From Nonomuraea typhae (GTDB taxonomy: Bacteria > Actinomycetota > Actinomycetes > Streptosporangiales > Streptosporangiaceae), in assembly GCF_009760925.1 (NCBI RefSeq), contig NZ_VRLV01000020.1:124001-188000 (forward strand): 64,000 bases of DNA, given 5' to 3'. The notes beneath the pieces are model-generated. The model was not told the origin of the DNA. It worked only from the letters and a program-made list of their open reading frames with translations, and made no database searches. A program made the translations under genes and the position numbers. This document shows, piece after piece, positions 8,336 to 17,620 of this stretch. Each line of letters starts with the position of its first letter. The stretch's first letter is position 1.

Positions 8336-11300
8336 CAGAACAGACCACCGTCCATCTGGCCCGCCTCGTCCTCCTGGCCGGCTCTGGCGACCATGGTGCC
8401 GTCCAGCTGCGTCCAGGTCCTGCCGCACCACAGGTACGGCATGGCGTCCACGCCCGGAACGTACCGCTGCCGGGAAAGATCGTAGACCGCGGCGGCCGGC
8501 ACCGAGGCATACCGGCACCACTCGTCGTGGGCGGTGAGCATGACGTCCAGGTCGAGTTCCACGGTGAGCCCCATGAATCCGGCCTTGACCTCTCCATCGA
8601 TGCCGGTCATCGCCTCGTCGAGCCAGATGACGCGCGGTGCTTCCGGAGCCGCGGCGTCGTAGGCCACCACCGCCGCCGCGAAGAGCGGCTGGGACAGCAG
8701 GACCACCTTCTCCCCTCCCGACTTCGAGCCGTGCCTGGCCGCGTCGAACGGGCGCCAGCGGGCACCGGCGGCGGGCCTGAACTCCAGACTCACCCGAAGC
8801 CATCTGCGATAGTCGAGCGCTGCCGCGAGATGTTCCTGCCAGTCGGCCACCCCTTCGGCCGCGGCGTCCTCCCTGGCCTGCTCGATGCGGTGCCGGAGAA
8901 ACGCGCGCACCATGTCCTGCCGGTCTTCGGCGAGATGCTCGTATCCCTGGCGGAGAGCCTCGACCACCTGTCCCGCCGCGGCATCCGCCGAGTCCGCGTC
9001 CCAGCGCAGCCGCAGCGTGTGGCCCTGCCTGGTCGGATGGTGCGCCAGGCAGTCGTTGATCCGGGTGAAGACCGACTCGGTGTAGTCGAGACGCTCCTTG
9101 AGGTGCTCGATGAAGGTGGAACCGAGCAGCCTCGTCAGAACCCGCTGCTGCTCACTGTCGAACGTCTCCCGCTGCGTCCGGACCTGGTCCGCGAGCGCCG
9201 CTGCCGCGCGGTCGGGCCGCAGCCAGCCGTTCACGGAATCGATCAGGACCTCGACGGCGGGGAGTGTGTCCTCGTCGTCGTCCTCGCGCACATGGAGGTC
9301 TCTCGTGGGCAGCAGGCGTTGGCGAGCCTCCTGCAGACCCTCGTAGCATCGCCGCCAGGAGCGCTCCACGTCGTCGGCGCCGGCCGGGGCCAGCTTCTTA
9401 CGGGCCTCGATCGCCGCCTCCAGCGTCGGTTTGACCGCGCGGGATTGCGGCACCGTGAGGCGGAGCACCGCGGCGAGTCCATCGTCTGCGGCCCGCCACC
9501 ATGCGGCACTGGCCGTGTCTCGTGCCTTCTCGGCCTGGTTTCGCGCCGTCTCGTGGGCGTCAAGGACAGACTGCGCCCTGCTCTCCTTGATCTTCAGTTC
9601 GGTGACCGTGTCGCTGAGCCGGTCTGTCTCGCCCTGCAGGCGTTCCACCGCCTGGTCGAGGTCGTCCTTGCGGAGGAGCTGGGTCCGGGCGTCCGCGCTC
9701 AGTGACGCGGCCGCGGCTTTCGCCCGGACGGCCGCCTCCCACGCCTTGGCCTGTCTCCGGCCCACCTCGGTCTCGGCATCGGCCTGCGCATCGGCGGCCT
9801 CCTCGAGCGCATCGCGTGCGCCCGTTTCGTACTCCTCCTCGGCACGCAGCAGGATCAGCGCGCCGTCCAGGCGCTCGACACCGGTGAGGTAGGCGTCGAG
9901 CGCAAGCCGTACCTCGGCGAGCTGATCCAGGGGGAACGCGTGCGCCGCGGCGTAATCCGACGCCCGCGCCCGCGCCCTGTCCTGTCTCTTGATCGCCTCG
10001 GTGTGTTCGCCGGCCGCCTTCTCGAGATTGGCGACGGCGGTGCCGTGCGCCCGGGAAGCGGCCGCGACGCGGGCGACAGCGTCTCGTACGGCCTGCTCCT
10101 CGCTCCTGGGGACGGCGTGGCGGGCACGGGCGAGCCCGTCGAGTGCGGCTGCGACTTCCTCCAGCCACCCGTCGATCGTGGCGAGGTCGCGCGAGAGCCC
10201 GGCGAGCTCCTTCTGCAGGTCCCGGAGCCGCCGCTGCCGGGCTCGCTCGCGAGCGGCCGCGCCCAGATAGGACGCGGGCCCGCGGGGTTCGGCTCGGCCG
10301 GTGAGCGGCCCCATCCGCCACGTGCCGTCGGCCGCGAGCCACGCCGATGACTCGGATGCCGCCTCCGGCCGCTCCGTGTACCACCCGATCCCGGCCAGGA
10401 CGGAGGCCACGCGATCGGTGGAGAGCCCGGCGCCGGCCACGGGCTCCAGGATGTCCGCGAGCGAAGCCGGGTGTGTCTCACCCTCGAGGAGGAACACGTC
10501 CGCCTCGTCGAGAACGAGCCGTCCGTCAGCCATGACCCAGGCGTCGAGCAGGCCCGCAGCGGCCAACGTGGCTTCGAGGCCGGCGAGGGCGTCCAGGCCG
10601 AGAGCGGGGCCGGGGTCGACGCACCGCCACAGCGGCGAACCGGGGACGGCCTCACGCTCGCGCCTGCGCCACAGTGCCGGACCAGGCGGAGGGGCCTCCA
10701 CGGCGGCGCTCACCGTTGCCCGTTCAGCCTCGGCCGCCTGCCGCCGTTCCTCCAGGGGACGCCGCTCTCCCCGCAGGTCCTCGCGCTGGTCGCGCAGCAG
10801 GTTCTCGGCTTCGGACACGTACGCGGCGAGCGCGTCGGCGAGGGAGGCCGGGCGTTGCGCATCAGGCGTGGCCAGTGCTCTCACCGCGGCCCGCCAGCGG
10901 AGAAGCAGGTCGTCGCCGGGTGTCTCGGTCAACGCGGCGATCCACGCCTCCAGCCGAGATTCCAGTTCGCCGATCAGGTCGCGCGCCGCGTCCTCCGCCG
11001 CGCCCGCCTCCTTCTCCGCGTCGCTCTCCTCCTCCTCACGGAGCTTCACCACGCCGCCCGCCCGGTCGGTTTCCCGTTCTGCCGACTCCCATCGCGTCCG
11101 CAGTTCCGTGAGGTGTCCGAGCCGTTCCACACGGCCGGCGTGGGCTGAGCGCAGGGCGTCGACGTCGGAGGGCAGGTGCGCGTCGGCGGCCCGTTGTAAC
11201 CCTGCGGTCCCGGCCTTCTCCCGGACGGCTCGCGCCCGATCGTCAACGGCCCGCTTCGCTTCCCGCGCTTTCGCGCTCACGGAACGGAGCACCGTTTCGG

Positions 11301-12516
11301 CTTTGCCGCGGGCCTTCTCGGCGGAGTCGAGCGTCTTCTTCGCCTGGGCGGCCGCCTCTTGTTCCCGATCAGCGGCTCGGCGCAGACCTTCGACGCGGTG
11401 TGCGGCGCCGGCGGCTTCCTGGTATGCCTGAGATTCGATCAGCTCACGCACCTCTACCCGGCGCTCGGCGAGGGTGCGTTTGGTGAGGCGGTGCGCCTGT
11501 TCGTTCTCGCGGCACTCGTCACGGGCGGACCTGAGATCCTCCTCGGCCTTCTTCCTGTCACGGGTGGTGTTGTCGAGCTGGGTGGTCGCCGACGTCAACC
11601 GGTCGGCGCGTGCACGCACGAGAGCCCGGACCCAGGGCAGCCAGCTCCGCCGTACGAACGAAGCCACCTGTGTGGCGGCTTCCTCCAGTTGCTCCACTCC
11701 CGTCCGCAACTGCTCCAACCGGTCCCATCCGTCCACGAGCTGGGTCACTTCGGCGGTGGCGAGCTCGGGAAGGGCGTCGCGGAGCGTCCGCTCCAGTTCG
11801 CGAGGGTTGAGTCGCTCTCCGAGCTTGGGCCGGCGAAGCTGTTTGAGCAGCTCGGTGAGGTTGTCGTACGCACCGCGGTCGAGCCCGAACAACCTCCGGG
11901 ACAGCTCCTGCCGGTACGACTCGGCGCTCTCGAACACCTGCACGTGCTCCGCCTTGCGCAGCTCCTTCTCGTCGAGCGGGCCGGCGGGGGGTGCCAGCAC
12001 CAGATCGGCCCCGACCCTTCTGCCCGTGATGAACAGCCAGCGACGGGTCGCCTCCGTGCCGGAGCCCCTGCGGGCCGACGCGCCCAGCCCGCAGACGACG
12101 AAGCGGGGCTGACCGTGTTCGTCGAGGCGGCCGAACTCGGCCCACGCGTACCCCAGGCCGGTGTCGGCCGCCGGCCGGGGATCGTCCTCCTCTCCGGAGG
12201 GGAGAAGGTTGTAGCGCATGGTCCGGTGCCGTGAGCCGAAGGGATCGAGCACAGACGGGGAGATCTCACCGCGCAGCAGCATAAACGTGGTCAGCTCCAG
12301 GATTTTGGTCTTGCCGGTGCCGTTGCCACCGCGCAGCACGAGCCTTCCGTCCGCGAACCAGAACTCCGCGTCGTCGTACTCCCACAGGTTGACCACTCCG
12401 ACGCGCAGCGGCTGCCACCGCCGCCGGGCCGGCTCGGGGGCGCCGCCGGTGCGCGCGGCGGCGAGCCACTGCTCCGGCGTCATCCCCCTGCTCGTTCCAG
12501 GTTCCGCGACGGTCAT
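8335..12516 (-). CDS. jetC: Wadjet SMC-like ATPase JetC (TIGR02680 type)
   Basis: A 1,393-residue SMC/Rad50-like protein. Walker A is GNGTGKTK at residues 64-71. The ABC signature KSGGEK is at about 1265-1270 and Walker B VIWLDE at about 1296-1301, followed by a D-loop-like MTGID. Between the two nucleotide-binding halves lie long heptad-rich coiled coils, rich in Ala, Glu, Arg and Lys, interrupted by a globular hinge-like region around residues 600-760. The gene overlaps jetB by 4 bp (ATGA) and jetD by 1 bp. In known Wadjet complexes this subunit forms the dimeric loop-extruding motor that recognises small circular DNA such as plasmids. All ATPase motifs look intact. Confidence 0.93.
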   Translation of the reverse strand: MTVAEPGTSRGMTPEQWLAAARTGGAPEPARRRWQPLRVGVVNLWEYDDAEFWFADGRLVLRGGNGTGKTKILELTTFMLLRGEISPSVLDPFGSRHRTMRYNLLPSGEEDDPRPAADTGLGYAWAEFGRLDEHGQPRFVVCGLGASARRGSGTEATRRWLFITGRRVGADLVLAPPAGPLDEKELRKAEHVQVFESAESYRQELSRRLFGLDRGAYDNLTELLKQLRRPKLGERLNPRELERTLRDALPELATAEVTQLVDGWDRLEQLRTGVEQLEEAATQVASFVRRSWLPWVRALVRARADRLTSATTQLDNTTRDRKKAEEDLRSARDECRENEQAHRLTKRTLAERRVEVRELIESQAYQEAAGAAHRVEGLRRAADREQEAAAQAKKTLDSAEKARGKAETVLRSVSAKAREAKRAVDDRARAVREKAGTAGLQRAADAHLPSDVDALRSAHAGRVERLGHLTELRTRWESAERETDRAGGVVKLREEEESDAEKEAGAAEDAARDLIGELESRLEAWIAALTETPGDDLLLRWRAAVRALATPDAQRPASLADALAAYVSEAENLLRDQREDLRGERRPLEERRQAAEAERATVSAAVEAPPPGPALWRRREREAVPGSPLWRCVDPGPALGLDALAGLEATLAAAGLLDAWVMADGRLVLDEADVFLLEGETHPASLADILEPVAGAGLSTDRVASVLAGIGWYTERPEAASESSAWLAADGTWRMGPLTGRAEPRGPASYLGAAARERARQRRLRDLQKELAGLSRDLATIDGWLEEVAAALDGLARARHAVPRSEEQAVRDAVARVAAASRAHGTAVANLEKAAGEHTEAIKRQDRARARASDYAAAHAFPLDQLAEVRLALDAYLTGVERLDGALILLRAEEEYETGARDALEEAADAQADAETEVGRRQAKAWEAAVRAKAAAASLSADARTQLLRKDDLDQAVERLQGETDRLSDTVTELKIKESRAQSVLDAHETARNQAEKARDTASAAWWRAADDGLAAVLRLTVPQSRAVKPTLEAAIEARKKLAPAGADDVERSWRRCYEGLQEARQRLLPTRDLHVREDDDEDTLPAVEVLIDSVNGWLRPDRAAAALADQVRTQRETFDSEQQRVLTRLLGSTFIEHLKERLDYTESVFTRINDCLAHHPTRQGHTLRLRWDADSADAAAGQVVEALRQGYEHLAEDRQDMVRAFLRHRIEQAREDAAAEGVADWQEHLAAALDYRRWLRVSLEFRPAAGARWRPFDAARHGSKSGGEKVVLLSQPLFAAAVVAYDAAAPEAPRVIWLDEAMTGIDGEVKAGFMGLTVELDLDVMLTAHDEWCRYASVPAAAVYDLSRQRYVPGVDAMPYLWCGRTWTQLDGTMVARAGQEDEAGQMDGGLF

Positions 12517-13679
12517 TCCGAGTCACCACCGCCATCCGGGTCAAGGCGCTGCTGCGCCGCGACGACCTCCGGCCCGCGAAAGCGCGCGGCGGGGGGCATC
12601 ACGCGCCACCTGCCTGCCTCCCCGCCTTCCTCCACGCGGCGGATCAGGTCCAGCTCCTGCAACAGCAGGATCGCGGCGTCGGCAAGCTGAGCGGGCTCCT
12701 CTCTGAACGCGGTGGTCATGGCCTTGGGATACCGGGTGCGGACCGTCTCGGCGGCTGCGACGATCGTGCCGAGATCCGCGGAATCGAGCTCCTCTGAGAG
12801 GAGGGAGTCAAGGACGAGCAGAGCGCCGAAGTGATCGGCGCGGAGCTGAGGAAAGGGGCGGTCGGTCCCGGAGTCTTCAGGCGGTATCAGGGCGAGTCCC
12901 TCGCGACGCTGTTCGACCGCCCAGCCGGTCATCTCCCGGCACCATTCCAGCAACCTGTGGCGCTGGGAGGCCAGATAGGTCCTCTCGTCCTCGGTGAGGT
13001 CCTCCAGCAGGCACACCGGAAGCTCGATCAGCCGCCGCATCACGGTGAACCGGCGGTGATGGATCTGCTGATGGTCGTGGTAGGCCCGTCGTCCGACGGC
13101 GGCGGCCAGCGCCCTCGCATCGACCAGACGCAGCAGTGTCTCCCTGTCGACGCGGTAAGCACCGCCGATGGCGTCCTGACGCCGCGTCCAGCCGGTCAGC
13201 ATCTCCTCACCCGTACGCTTCGTGGGGCGCAGCGCGCCGAGCTCGGCGAGAATGAGGACCGAACGGATGAAGAGCTGCCGTTCGGTGAATCGATCCGAAT
13301 CGTAGGGCGCGACCCGGACCTGATCCTGGCTGGACAGCGTACGCACCCGGTCCGACAGTTCCTGGACGGTGGTCAGCTCCTCGGTGTCCTCCGCACAGGC
13401 CGCCGCCAGCAAGGCCAGAACCAGAACGCGGCGCGACGGCGGCCGGACCCTGCGCGGCGCGACGACCTCCCCGTTCACGGGCAGGCGATAGACCCGGACA
13501 GCGGATTCGGTCACGACGAGCTGGTAGCCGAGACGCTCCCAGAACCATTCCGTGAGAATCAGCCGATGCTTACGGACCTGCTGCCAGAGGCGGGGGTCGC
13601 CGTCTCTGCTGACGCTCGGAGCGGCGAGCAACGACGCGAAGGCGCTCTGGCGTTCGTCTCTGTCGATCCCCCTCCTCAC
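12513..13679 (-). CDS. jetB: Wadjet subunit JetB, kleisin-associated KITE-like (DUF2398; TIGR02678 type)
   Basis: A 388-residue protein between jetA and jetC. It contains winged-helix-like segments (ERLGYQLVVTESAVRVYRLP; IGGAYRVDRETLLRLVDARAL) and a central HHRRFTVMRRLIELPV stretch seen in the DUF2398 family. In Wadjet, JetB is the KITE-type protein that helps clamp the kleisin to JetC. GTG at 13679 was preferred because GGAG lies 8 nt upstream and it gives a 4-bp GTGA overlap with the jetA stop, matching the other junctions in the operon. GTG at 13688 would add three residues and is the alternative. Confidence 0.87.
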   Translation of the reverse strand: MRRGIDRDERQSAFASLLAAPSVSRDGDPRLWQQVRKHRLILTEWFWERLGYQLVVTESAVRVYRLPVNGEVVAPRRVRPPSRRVLVLALLAAACAEDTEELTTVQELSDRVRTLSSQDQVRVAPYDSDRFTERQLFIRSVLILAELGALRPTKRTGEEMLTGWTRRQDAIGGAYRVDRETLLRLVDARALAAAVGRRAYHDHQQIHHRRFTVMRRLIELPVCLLEDLTEDERTYLASQRHRLLEWCREMTGWAVEQRREGLALIPPEDSGTDRPFPQLRADHFGALLVLDSLLSEELDSADLGTIVAAAETVRTRYPKAMTTAFREEPAQLADAAILLLQELDLIRRVEEGGEAGRWRVMPPAARFRGPEVVAAQQRLDPDGGGDSE

Positions 13680-15253
13680 GCCACCCACTCCAGCTCGAAA
13701 TGCCAGTCCACCGTCACCATGCGGCCATCCGGGCCGTTCAGCGTGGCCGTGGCGCTTCTCTCCGAAGGCTCCCGGATGCGCACCAGCCAGCGACCGTCCT
13801 CGGTCAGCGCCTCATAGGCGTTTCCGCGTCCCGGCTCTTTTGGACCTGCGCGGCGTGCCGTACCTAGCAAATCCAAGAGCAGGTCGAATTCCGCACGGCC
13901 GAGGTCTGGCCACTCCGACAGCCTGGTGCCGGAGCGCTGCCGCAGCGCCGCCTCGGCCTGCGCCCGTTCGGCGAGGCCGGCCAGTCTCGCCTGACGGGCC
14001 GCCGACCGCCCCTTGGAGAAGTCGGCGCGTTTCGGCCGCCGTCCCGTCATCGCGCGCGGGCCCTGCTCGCGATATCGCGCCGTCACGGGTACGGCCGGCG
14101 CCTCCTCCCAGGACAGGCCGTCATCCTCGGCTCTGCCCGGAGTGAGCAGCAGATGGCGTGCCGGGAATCCGCCGACCGCGGTGTCCCAGATCCGCCAGGC
14201 ATCCTCGTCGTCCGCCGCGCTTTCGATCGCGACCGCGAGCCCGATCAGCTCGGCGCTTCGGGTGACCGCGCCACCCGCGTCCATGAGCATTCTCGTGTTG
14301 CGCGCCCACGGGGTCACGACGTCGCGCAACTGCCGCCGCAGCCGCCTCGCTTGCCCGTCCGGACCGCCGAACCATTCCCGGAGCGCCTCCCATGTCTGCG
14401 CCCACCGATCGGCTTGAGCGGTGATCACGCTGTCGGCGGCGTCCTCGGACAGAGCGCCAAGGGCACAGGCGCGCCATCCGCCCGGCGACAGGTCCGGCGT
14501 GACCTCCGACAACAGCTTCGCGATCTGCGGGCTGAAAATGTCCACCTGCTCGCCCCACATCGAGATGTAGGCGCGCAGCGTCCGCCATACCAGTTCCTGT
14601 TTCGCCTCGTCCGGCACGCCGGACAGATTGTGTGCCAGAACGCGTTGCCAGGAGCGCGCCGCGCGCGCCATCGCGTGATGCAGCGCGATGATCTGCTGGT
14701 ACTCGCCGGCCGCCACGGGGAAATGTTTGTCGCGAATCGCCGCGGCGAACGCGATCAGACGGTCGTGAATGGCTCGTGGCGCGAGCGTCAGATCGCCCGC
14801 CTCCTCTTCGGCCTCATCGGCAGCCAGCCAGAACGCATGCAGCCTGGCCGCCAGTGGTGTCAATTGATAGCGGTCGCGCCGCCGCAGAAAGTCTTCGCCG
14901 GTGCGCGCCGGCTCCTGCCAGCGAGTGATCACGCCCCACGAAACCAGCCGGGACAGTCTGGCCTCCACGACGAACGCGGAATCGTCGAGCAGGCGATCCG
15001 CCGTCTCGGTGGCGAGAATGCCGCGTATACGCCGCCGCACGGCTTGGTCGACTCCGTCGAAACTCATTCCCGTCAGTGTGGTGTCCTGCGCGGCCAGGAG
15101 AACGTCGACAATGACCCGGTATTGAGACGCGTACTTGGCGACCAGATACGCAGGAATCAGCGACTGGCCCGGGAGGACAGCCGCCCATGTATCGACAACG
15201 TCTGACTGTTCAGGTAGTTCGTCCGATATATCCCGGTTATCGTTCGACGCCAC
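13676..15253 (-). CDS. jetA: Wadjet subunit JetA, kleisin-like (DUF2397; TIGR02677 type)
   Basis: A 525-residue first gene of the Wadjet operon. It has helical N-terminal regions (YLVAKYASQYRVIVDVLLAA) and winged-helix-like parts (RRIRGILATETADRLLD ... ARLSRLVSWGVITRW), as expected for a kleisin-type subunit bridging the JetC heads. The frame stays open far upstream, but that part is antisense to the Gfo/Idh gene, so the true start must lie near 15253; this GTG has only a GGGGATGATC element and is uncertain. The 105-bp gap to the divergent oxidoreductase holds the operon promoter. DUF2397, DUF2398, SMC and DUF2399 in that order define type II Wadjet in the published scheme. Confidence 0.85.
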   Translation of the reverse strand: MASNDNRDISDELPEQSDVVDTWAAVLPGQSLIPAYLVAKYASQYRVIVDVLLAAQDTTLTGMSFDGVDQAVRRRIRGILATETADRLLDDSAFVVEARLSRLVSWGVITRWQEPARTGEDFLRRRDRYQLTPLAARLHAFWLAADEAEEEAGDLTLAPRAIHDRLIAFAAAIRDKHFPVAAGEYQQIIALHHAMARAARSWQRVLAHNLSGVPDEAKQELVWRTLRAYISMWGEQVDIFSPQIAKLLSEVTPDLSPGGWRACALGALSEDAADSVITAQADRWAQTWEALREWFGGPDGQARRLRRQLRDVVTPWARNTRMLMDAGGAVTRSAELIGLAVAIESAADDEDAWRIWDTAVGGFPARHLLLTPGRAEDDGLSWEEAPAVPVTARYREQGPRAMTGRRPKRADFSKGRSAARQARLAGLAERAQAEAALRQRSGTRLSEWPDLGRAEFDLLLDLLGTARRAGPKEPGRGNAYEALTEDGRWLVRIREPSERSATATLNGPDGRMVTVDWHFELEWVA

Positions 15254-15358
15254 GCTACGATCATCCCCGCCGAAGCTTCTTCTGCCACCCTTTTCTCCTA
15301 TCTGCCTTAACGCGGCGCCGGTGCGCACACATCGGCTCCCGCGGGTTGAATGGCTGGC

Positions 15359-16384
15359 ATGACAGACGATCTCCGTGTGGGACTGGCGGGTTACGGGGTC
15401 GCGGGCCGGACCTTCCACGCCCCTCTGATCGAGAGCACTCCCGGTCTGTCGCTGGCCGCCGTCGTGACGAGGTCCGCCGAGCGGCGTTCCGCCCTGCGGG
15501 GGGAACGGCCGGGCGTTCCGGCCCTGGACTCGCTGGACGACCTGCTGCGCTCCGGCCCCGATGTCGTGGTGCTGGCGACCCCCAGCGAGACCCACGTGCC
15601 GTACGCACTGGCCTGCGTCGAGGCCGGCGTCCCGGTCGTGGTGGACAAGCCGTTCGCGCCGTCCCCGGAGCAGGCCCGCCGCGTGATGGACGCCGCGCGG
15701 GCGAGGTCGGTCCCGGTGACCGTCTTCCAGAACCGCCGCTGGGACGGCGACTATCTGACCGTGCGGCGGCTGCTCGCCGGCAACGCCCTCGGCAGGGTGC
15801 ACAGGTTCGAGTCGAGGTGGGAGTTCGCGGCCGACGTCGATCCGGCCAGGCCGGGCGGCGGTCTCCTGTCGGAGCTGGGCGTGCACCTGATCGACCAGGC
15901 GGTGCAGGCGTTCGGCCCGGCCGGAGGCGTCTACGCGGAGCTGGCTTCGCGGCGGCCGCGAGCTGCGGCCGACGACGACGTCTTCGTCGCCATGACGCAC
16001 CGGAGCGGAGTCCTGTCCCATCTGTGGGCCGGCGCCGCGGTTCACGAGCCGGGGCCGAGGTTCCGGGTCGTCGGCGAGGAGGGCTGCTTCGTCATCGAGG
16101 GGCTCGACGGGCAGGAGGACGCGCTCGCCTCCGGCGCCGTGCCGGGAGGCGCGGGCTGGGGCGTGGCCCCGGAGAGCGGCTGGGGACGGCTGGTCACCCG
16201 CGAAGGCAGCCGGTCGATCCCCACCGAGCCCGGCGCGTACCAGGTGTTCTACCAGCGGCTGGAGGCGGCGCTGCGGACCGGCGGGGACGTGCCCGTCGAC
16301 CCGCGTTCCACCGTGGACACGCTGGCGGTGATCGAGGCGGCCGTGCGGTCAGCGCGCACGGGGCAGGTCGTCCCGCTGATCTGA
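15359..16384 (+). CDS. Gfo/Idh/MocA family NAD(P)-dependent oxidoreductase
   Basis: A 341-residue sugar or inositol dehydrogenase-type enzyme. The N-terminal Rossmann motif is GLAGYGVAG (GxGxxG), the EKP-like catalytic lysine is in VVVDKPFAPS, and the C-terminal domain has GGGLLSELGVHLIDQA with the conserved histidine. ATG at 15359 gives the common MTDDLRVGL start; ATG at 15350 is in frame and possible, neither having a strong ribosome site. It is divergent from jetA and convergent with the ROK regulator, overlapping the latter by 36 bp. The specific sugar cannot be deduced; a nearby ROK repressor is consistent with carbohydrate metabolism. Confidence 0.92.
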   Translation: MTDDLRVGLAGYGVAGRTFHAPLIESTPGLSLAAVVTRSAERRSALRGERPGVPALDSLDDLLRSGPDVVVLATPSETHVPYALACVEAGVPVVVDKPFAPSPEQARRVMDAARARSVPVTVFQNRRWDGDYLTVRRLLAGNALGRVHRFESRWEFAADVDPARPGGGLLSELGVHLIDQAVQAFGPAGGVYAELASRRPRAAADDDVFVAMTHRSGVLSHLWAGAAVHEPGPRFRVVGEEGCFVIEGLDGQEDALASGAVPGGAGWGVAPESGWGRLVTREGSRSIPTEPGAYQVFYQRLEAALRTGGDVPVDPRSTVDTLAVIEAAVRSARTGQVVPLI

Positions 16385-17557
16385 GCGCAGGCCGTACAGC
16401 TCGTCGCGGGCGTGGTCCAGGGCGGTCGAGACCGCGCCCGTGAGAACCGCGTCGTCCGTGAGCTCGCTGACCCGGATCTGGGCGGGAACCGGGCTGCGCC
16501 GGGCGACAGCCGTACCGACCCTGGAGGCGAGCTCGGCGCCGCCCGCACGGCCGATCTCCCCGCCCAGCACGACGCAGCCGGGATCCAGCACCAGGCACAA
16601 CGCGAGCACGCCGTCGGCGATGACGCCGGCGAGCTCGTCCAGCAGCGGCAGCCCTTCGCGCGCCGCGTGCGCGACCGCGCTCGCGGCCATGTGTACGGCG
16701 CTGCCCCCGGGCAGGTCGAGCCCGTGGCGACGAGCCAAGTCGCACACCGGTGCGGCTCCGATCAGCCCGTGAAGGCCGGGCAGCCGTGACGGCGGCGCGT
16801 GCACCGGTTCGGGAACGGCGAGGAAGCCGACCTCCCCCGCGCCGCCTGACTCCCCGCGGCGCAGCCTGCCGTCCAGGATCAGGCCGGCGCCGACGCCCTG
16901 CCCGATCCACAGCAGCGCGAACGTCTGCCGGTCCCGGGCCGCGCCGAGACGGTGCTCGGCGATGGCCGCGAGGTTCACCTCGTTCTCGATCAGCACCGTG
17001 GCCGCGAAGCCGGCGCGGAGCGTGGCGACGAGCTGGGCGTGCCACTCGGGCGGCCAGCCGGTGGAGCGCAGTGTGCCGGTGGCCGGTTCGACCACGCCGG
17101 GCGCGCCGACGGCGATGCTGTTCGGCTCCTGGTCGAAGGACTGGCGGGAGATCCGCCGCACGGCCTGGACGACCTGGCCGATGAAGGCGGCCGGATCCTC
17201 GCCGGGGCCGATGGCCAGCCGGGTGCCGGGCAGGCGGTTGCCCGCCACGTCGGCCGCGCCGATCGAGATGGAGTCGCTTCTGGCGTCCAGCCCGATGACG
17301 TGCGCGTGCCCGGGGCGTAGCTGGTAGAGGCGGGCGTTGGGCCCGGGCTGCACGGCGTCGGAGGAGCCGCGTACCTCGATCAGCCCGTCCTGCTGCAGGC
17401 GTGCGAGCAGGTCGGAGATCGTCGCCCTGGACAGGCCGGTCAGGCTTCTCAGCTGCGCGGCCGTCAGCGGGCCCTGCCGCTGGAGGAGGTCCAGCGCGAG
17501 CCGGTTGTTGATGGTCCTGGCGATGCGAGGCGTCGCACTGGTGATCTCGCTGCTCAT
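16349..17557 (-). CDS. ROK-family transcriptional regulator lacking the ROK zinc motif
   Basis: A 402-residue protein with an N-terminal MarR/IclR-like winged helix (about residues 8-65; PLTAAQLRSLTGLSRATISD) and a C-terminal sugar-kinase-like ROK domain (IGLDARSDSISIGAADVAGN; GQGVGAGLILDGRL). Full-length for ROK repressors. The structural zinc site of the family (GExGH plus CxCGxxGC) is lost: the sequence reads GAGEVGFLAV and has no cysteine cluster, so sugar binding may be altered. ATG at 17557 follows AGAGAAAGA. It is divergent from the MFS gene with a 63-bp gap holding a dyad at 17591-17601, so it may control that exporter and itself. Confidence 0.9.
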   Translation of the reverse strand: MSSEITSATPRIARTINNRLALDLLQRQGPLTAAQLRSLTGLSRATISDLLARLQQDGLIEVRGSSDAVQPGPNARLYQLRPGHAHVIGLDARSDSISIGAADVAGNRLPGTRLAIGPGEDPAAFIGQVVQAVRRISRQSFDQEPNSIAVGAPGVVEPATGTLRSTGWPPEWHAQLVATLRAGFAATVLIENEVNLAAIAEHRLGAARDRQTFALLWIGQGVGAGLILDGRLRRGESGGAGEVGFLAVPEPVHAPPSRLPGLHGLIGAAPVCDLARRHGLDLPGGSAVHMAASAVAHAAREGLPLLDELAGVIADGVLALCLVLDPGCVVLGGEIGRAGGAELASRVGTAVARRSPVPAQIRVSELTDDAVLTGAVSTALDHARDELYGLRSDQRDDLPRAR

Positions 17558-17590
17558 GTCCGTCTTTCTCTGGCTGCGGCCTATTTGTTC

Positions 17591-17601
17591 GGCTAGTAGC
17601 C
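17591..17601. promoter_or_regulatory. Short dyad between ROK regulator and MFS gene
   Basis: GGCTA-G-TAGCC is a perfect 5-bp inverted repeat centred in the 63-bp divergent spacer, set in A/T-rich sequence (CTATTTGTTC upstream, CTGATAGATT downstream). Its position suggests a ROK operator, but the dyad is short and could occur by chance. Confidence 0.35.
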
Positions 17602-17620
17602 TGATAGATTCCATTCTGTC

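Noticed and set aside
15254..16045. N-terminal extension of the jetA frame to 789 codons
   Set aside because: The extra part is antisense to the Gfo/Idh gene and has no kleisin-like features.
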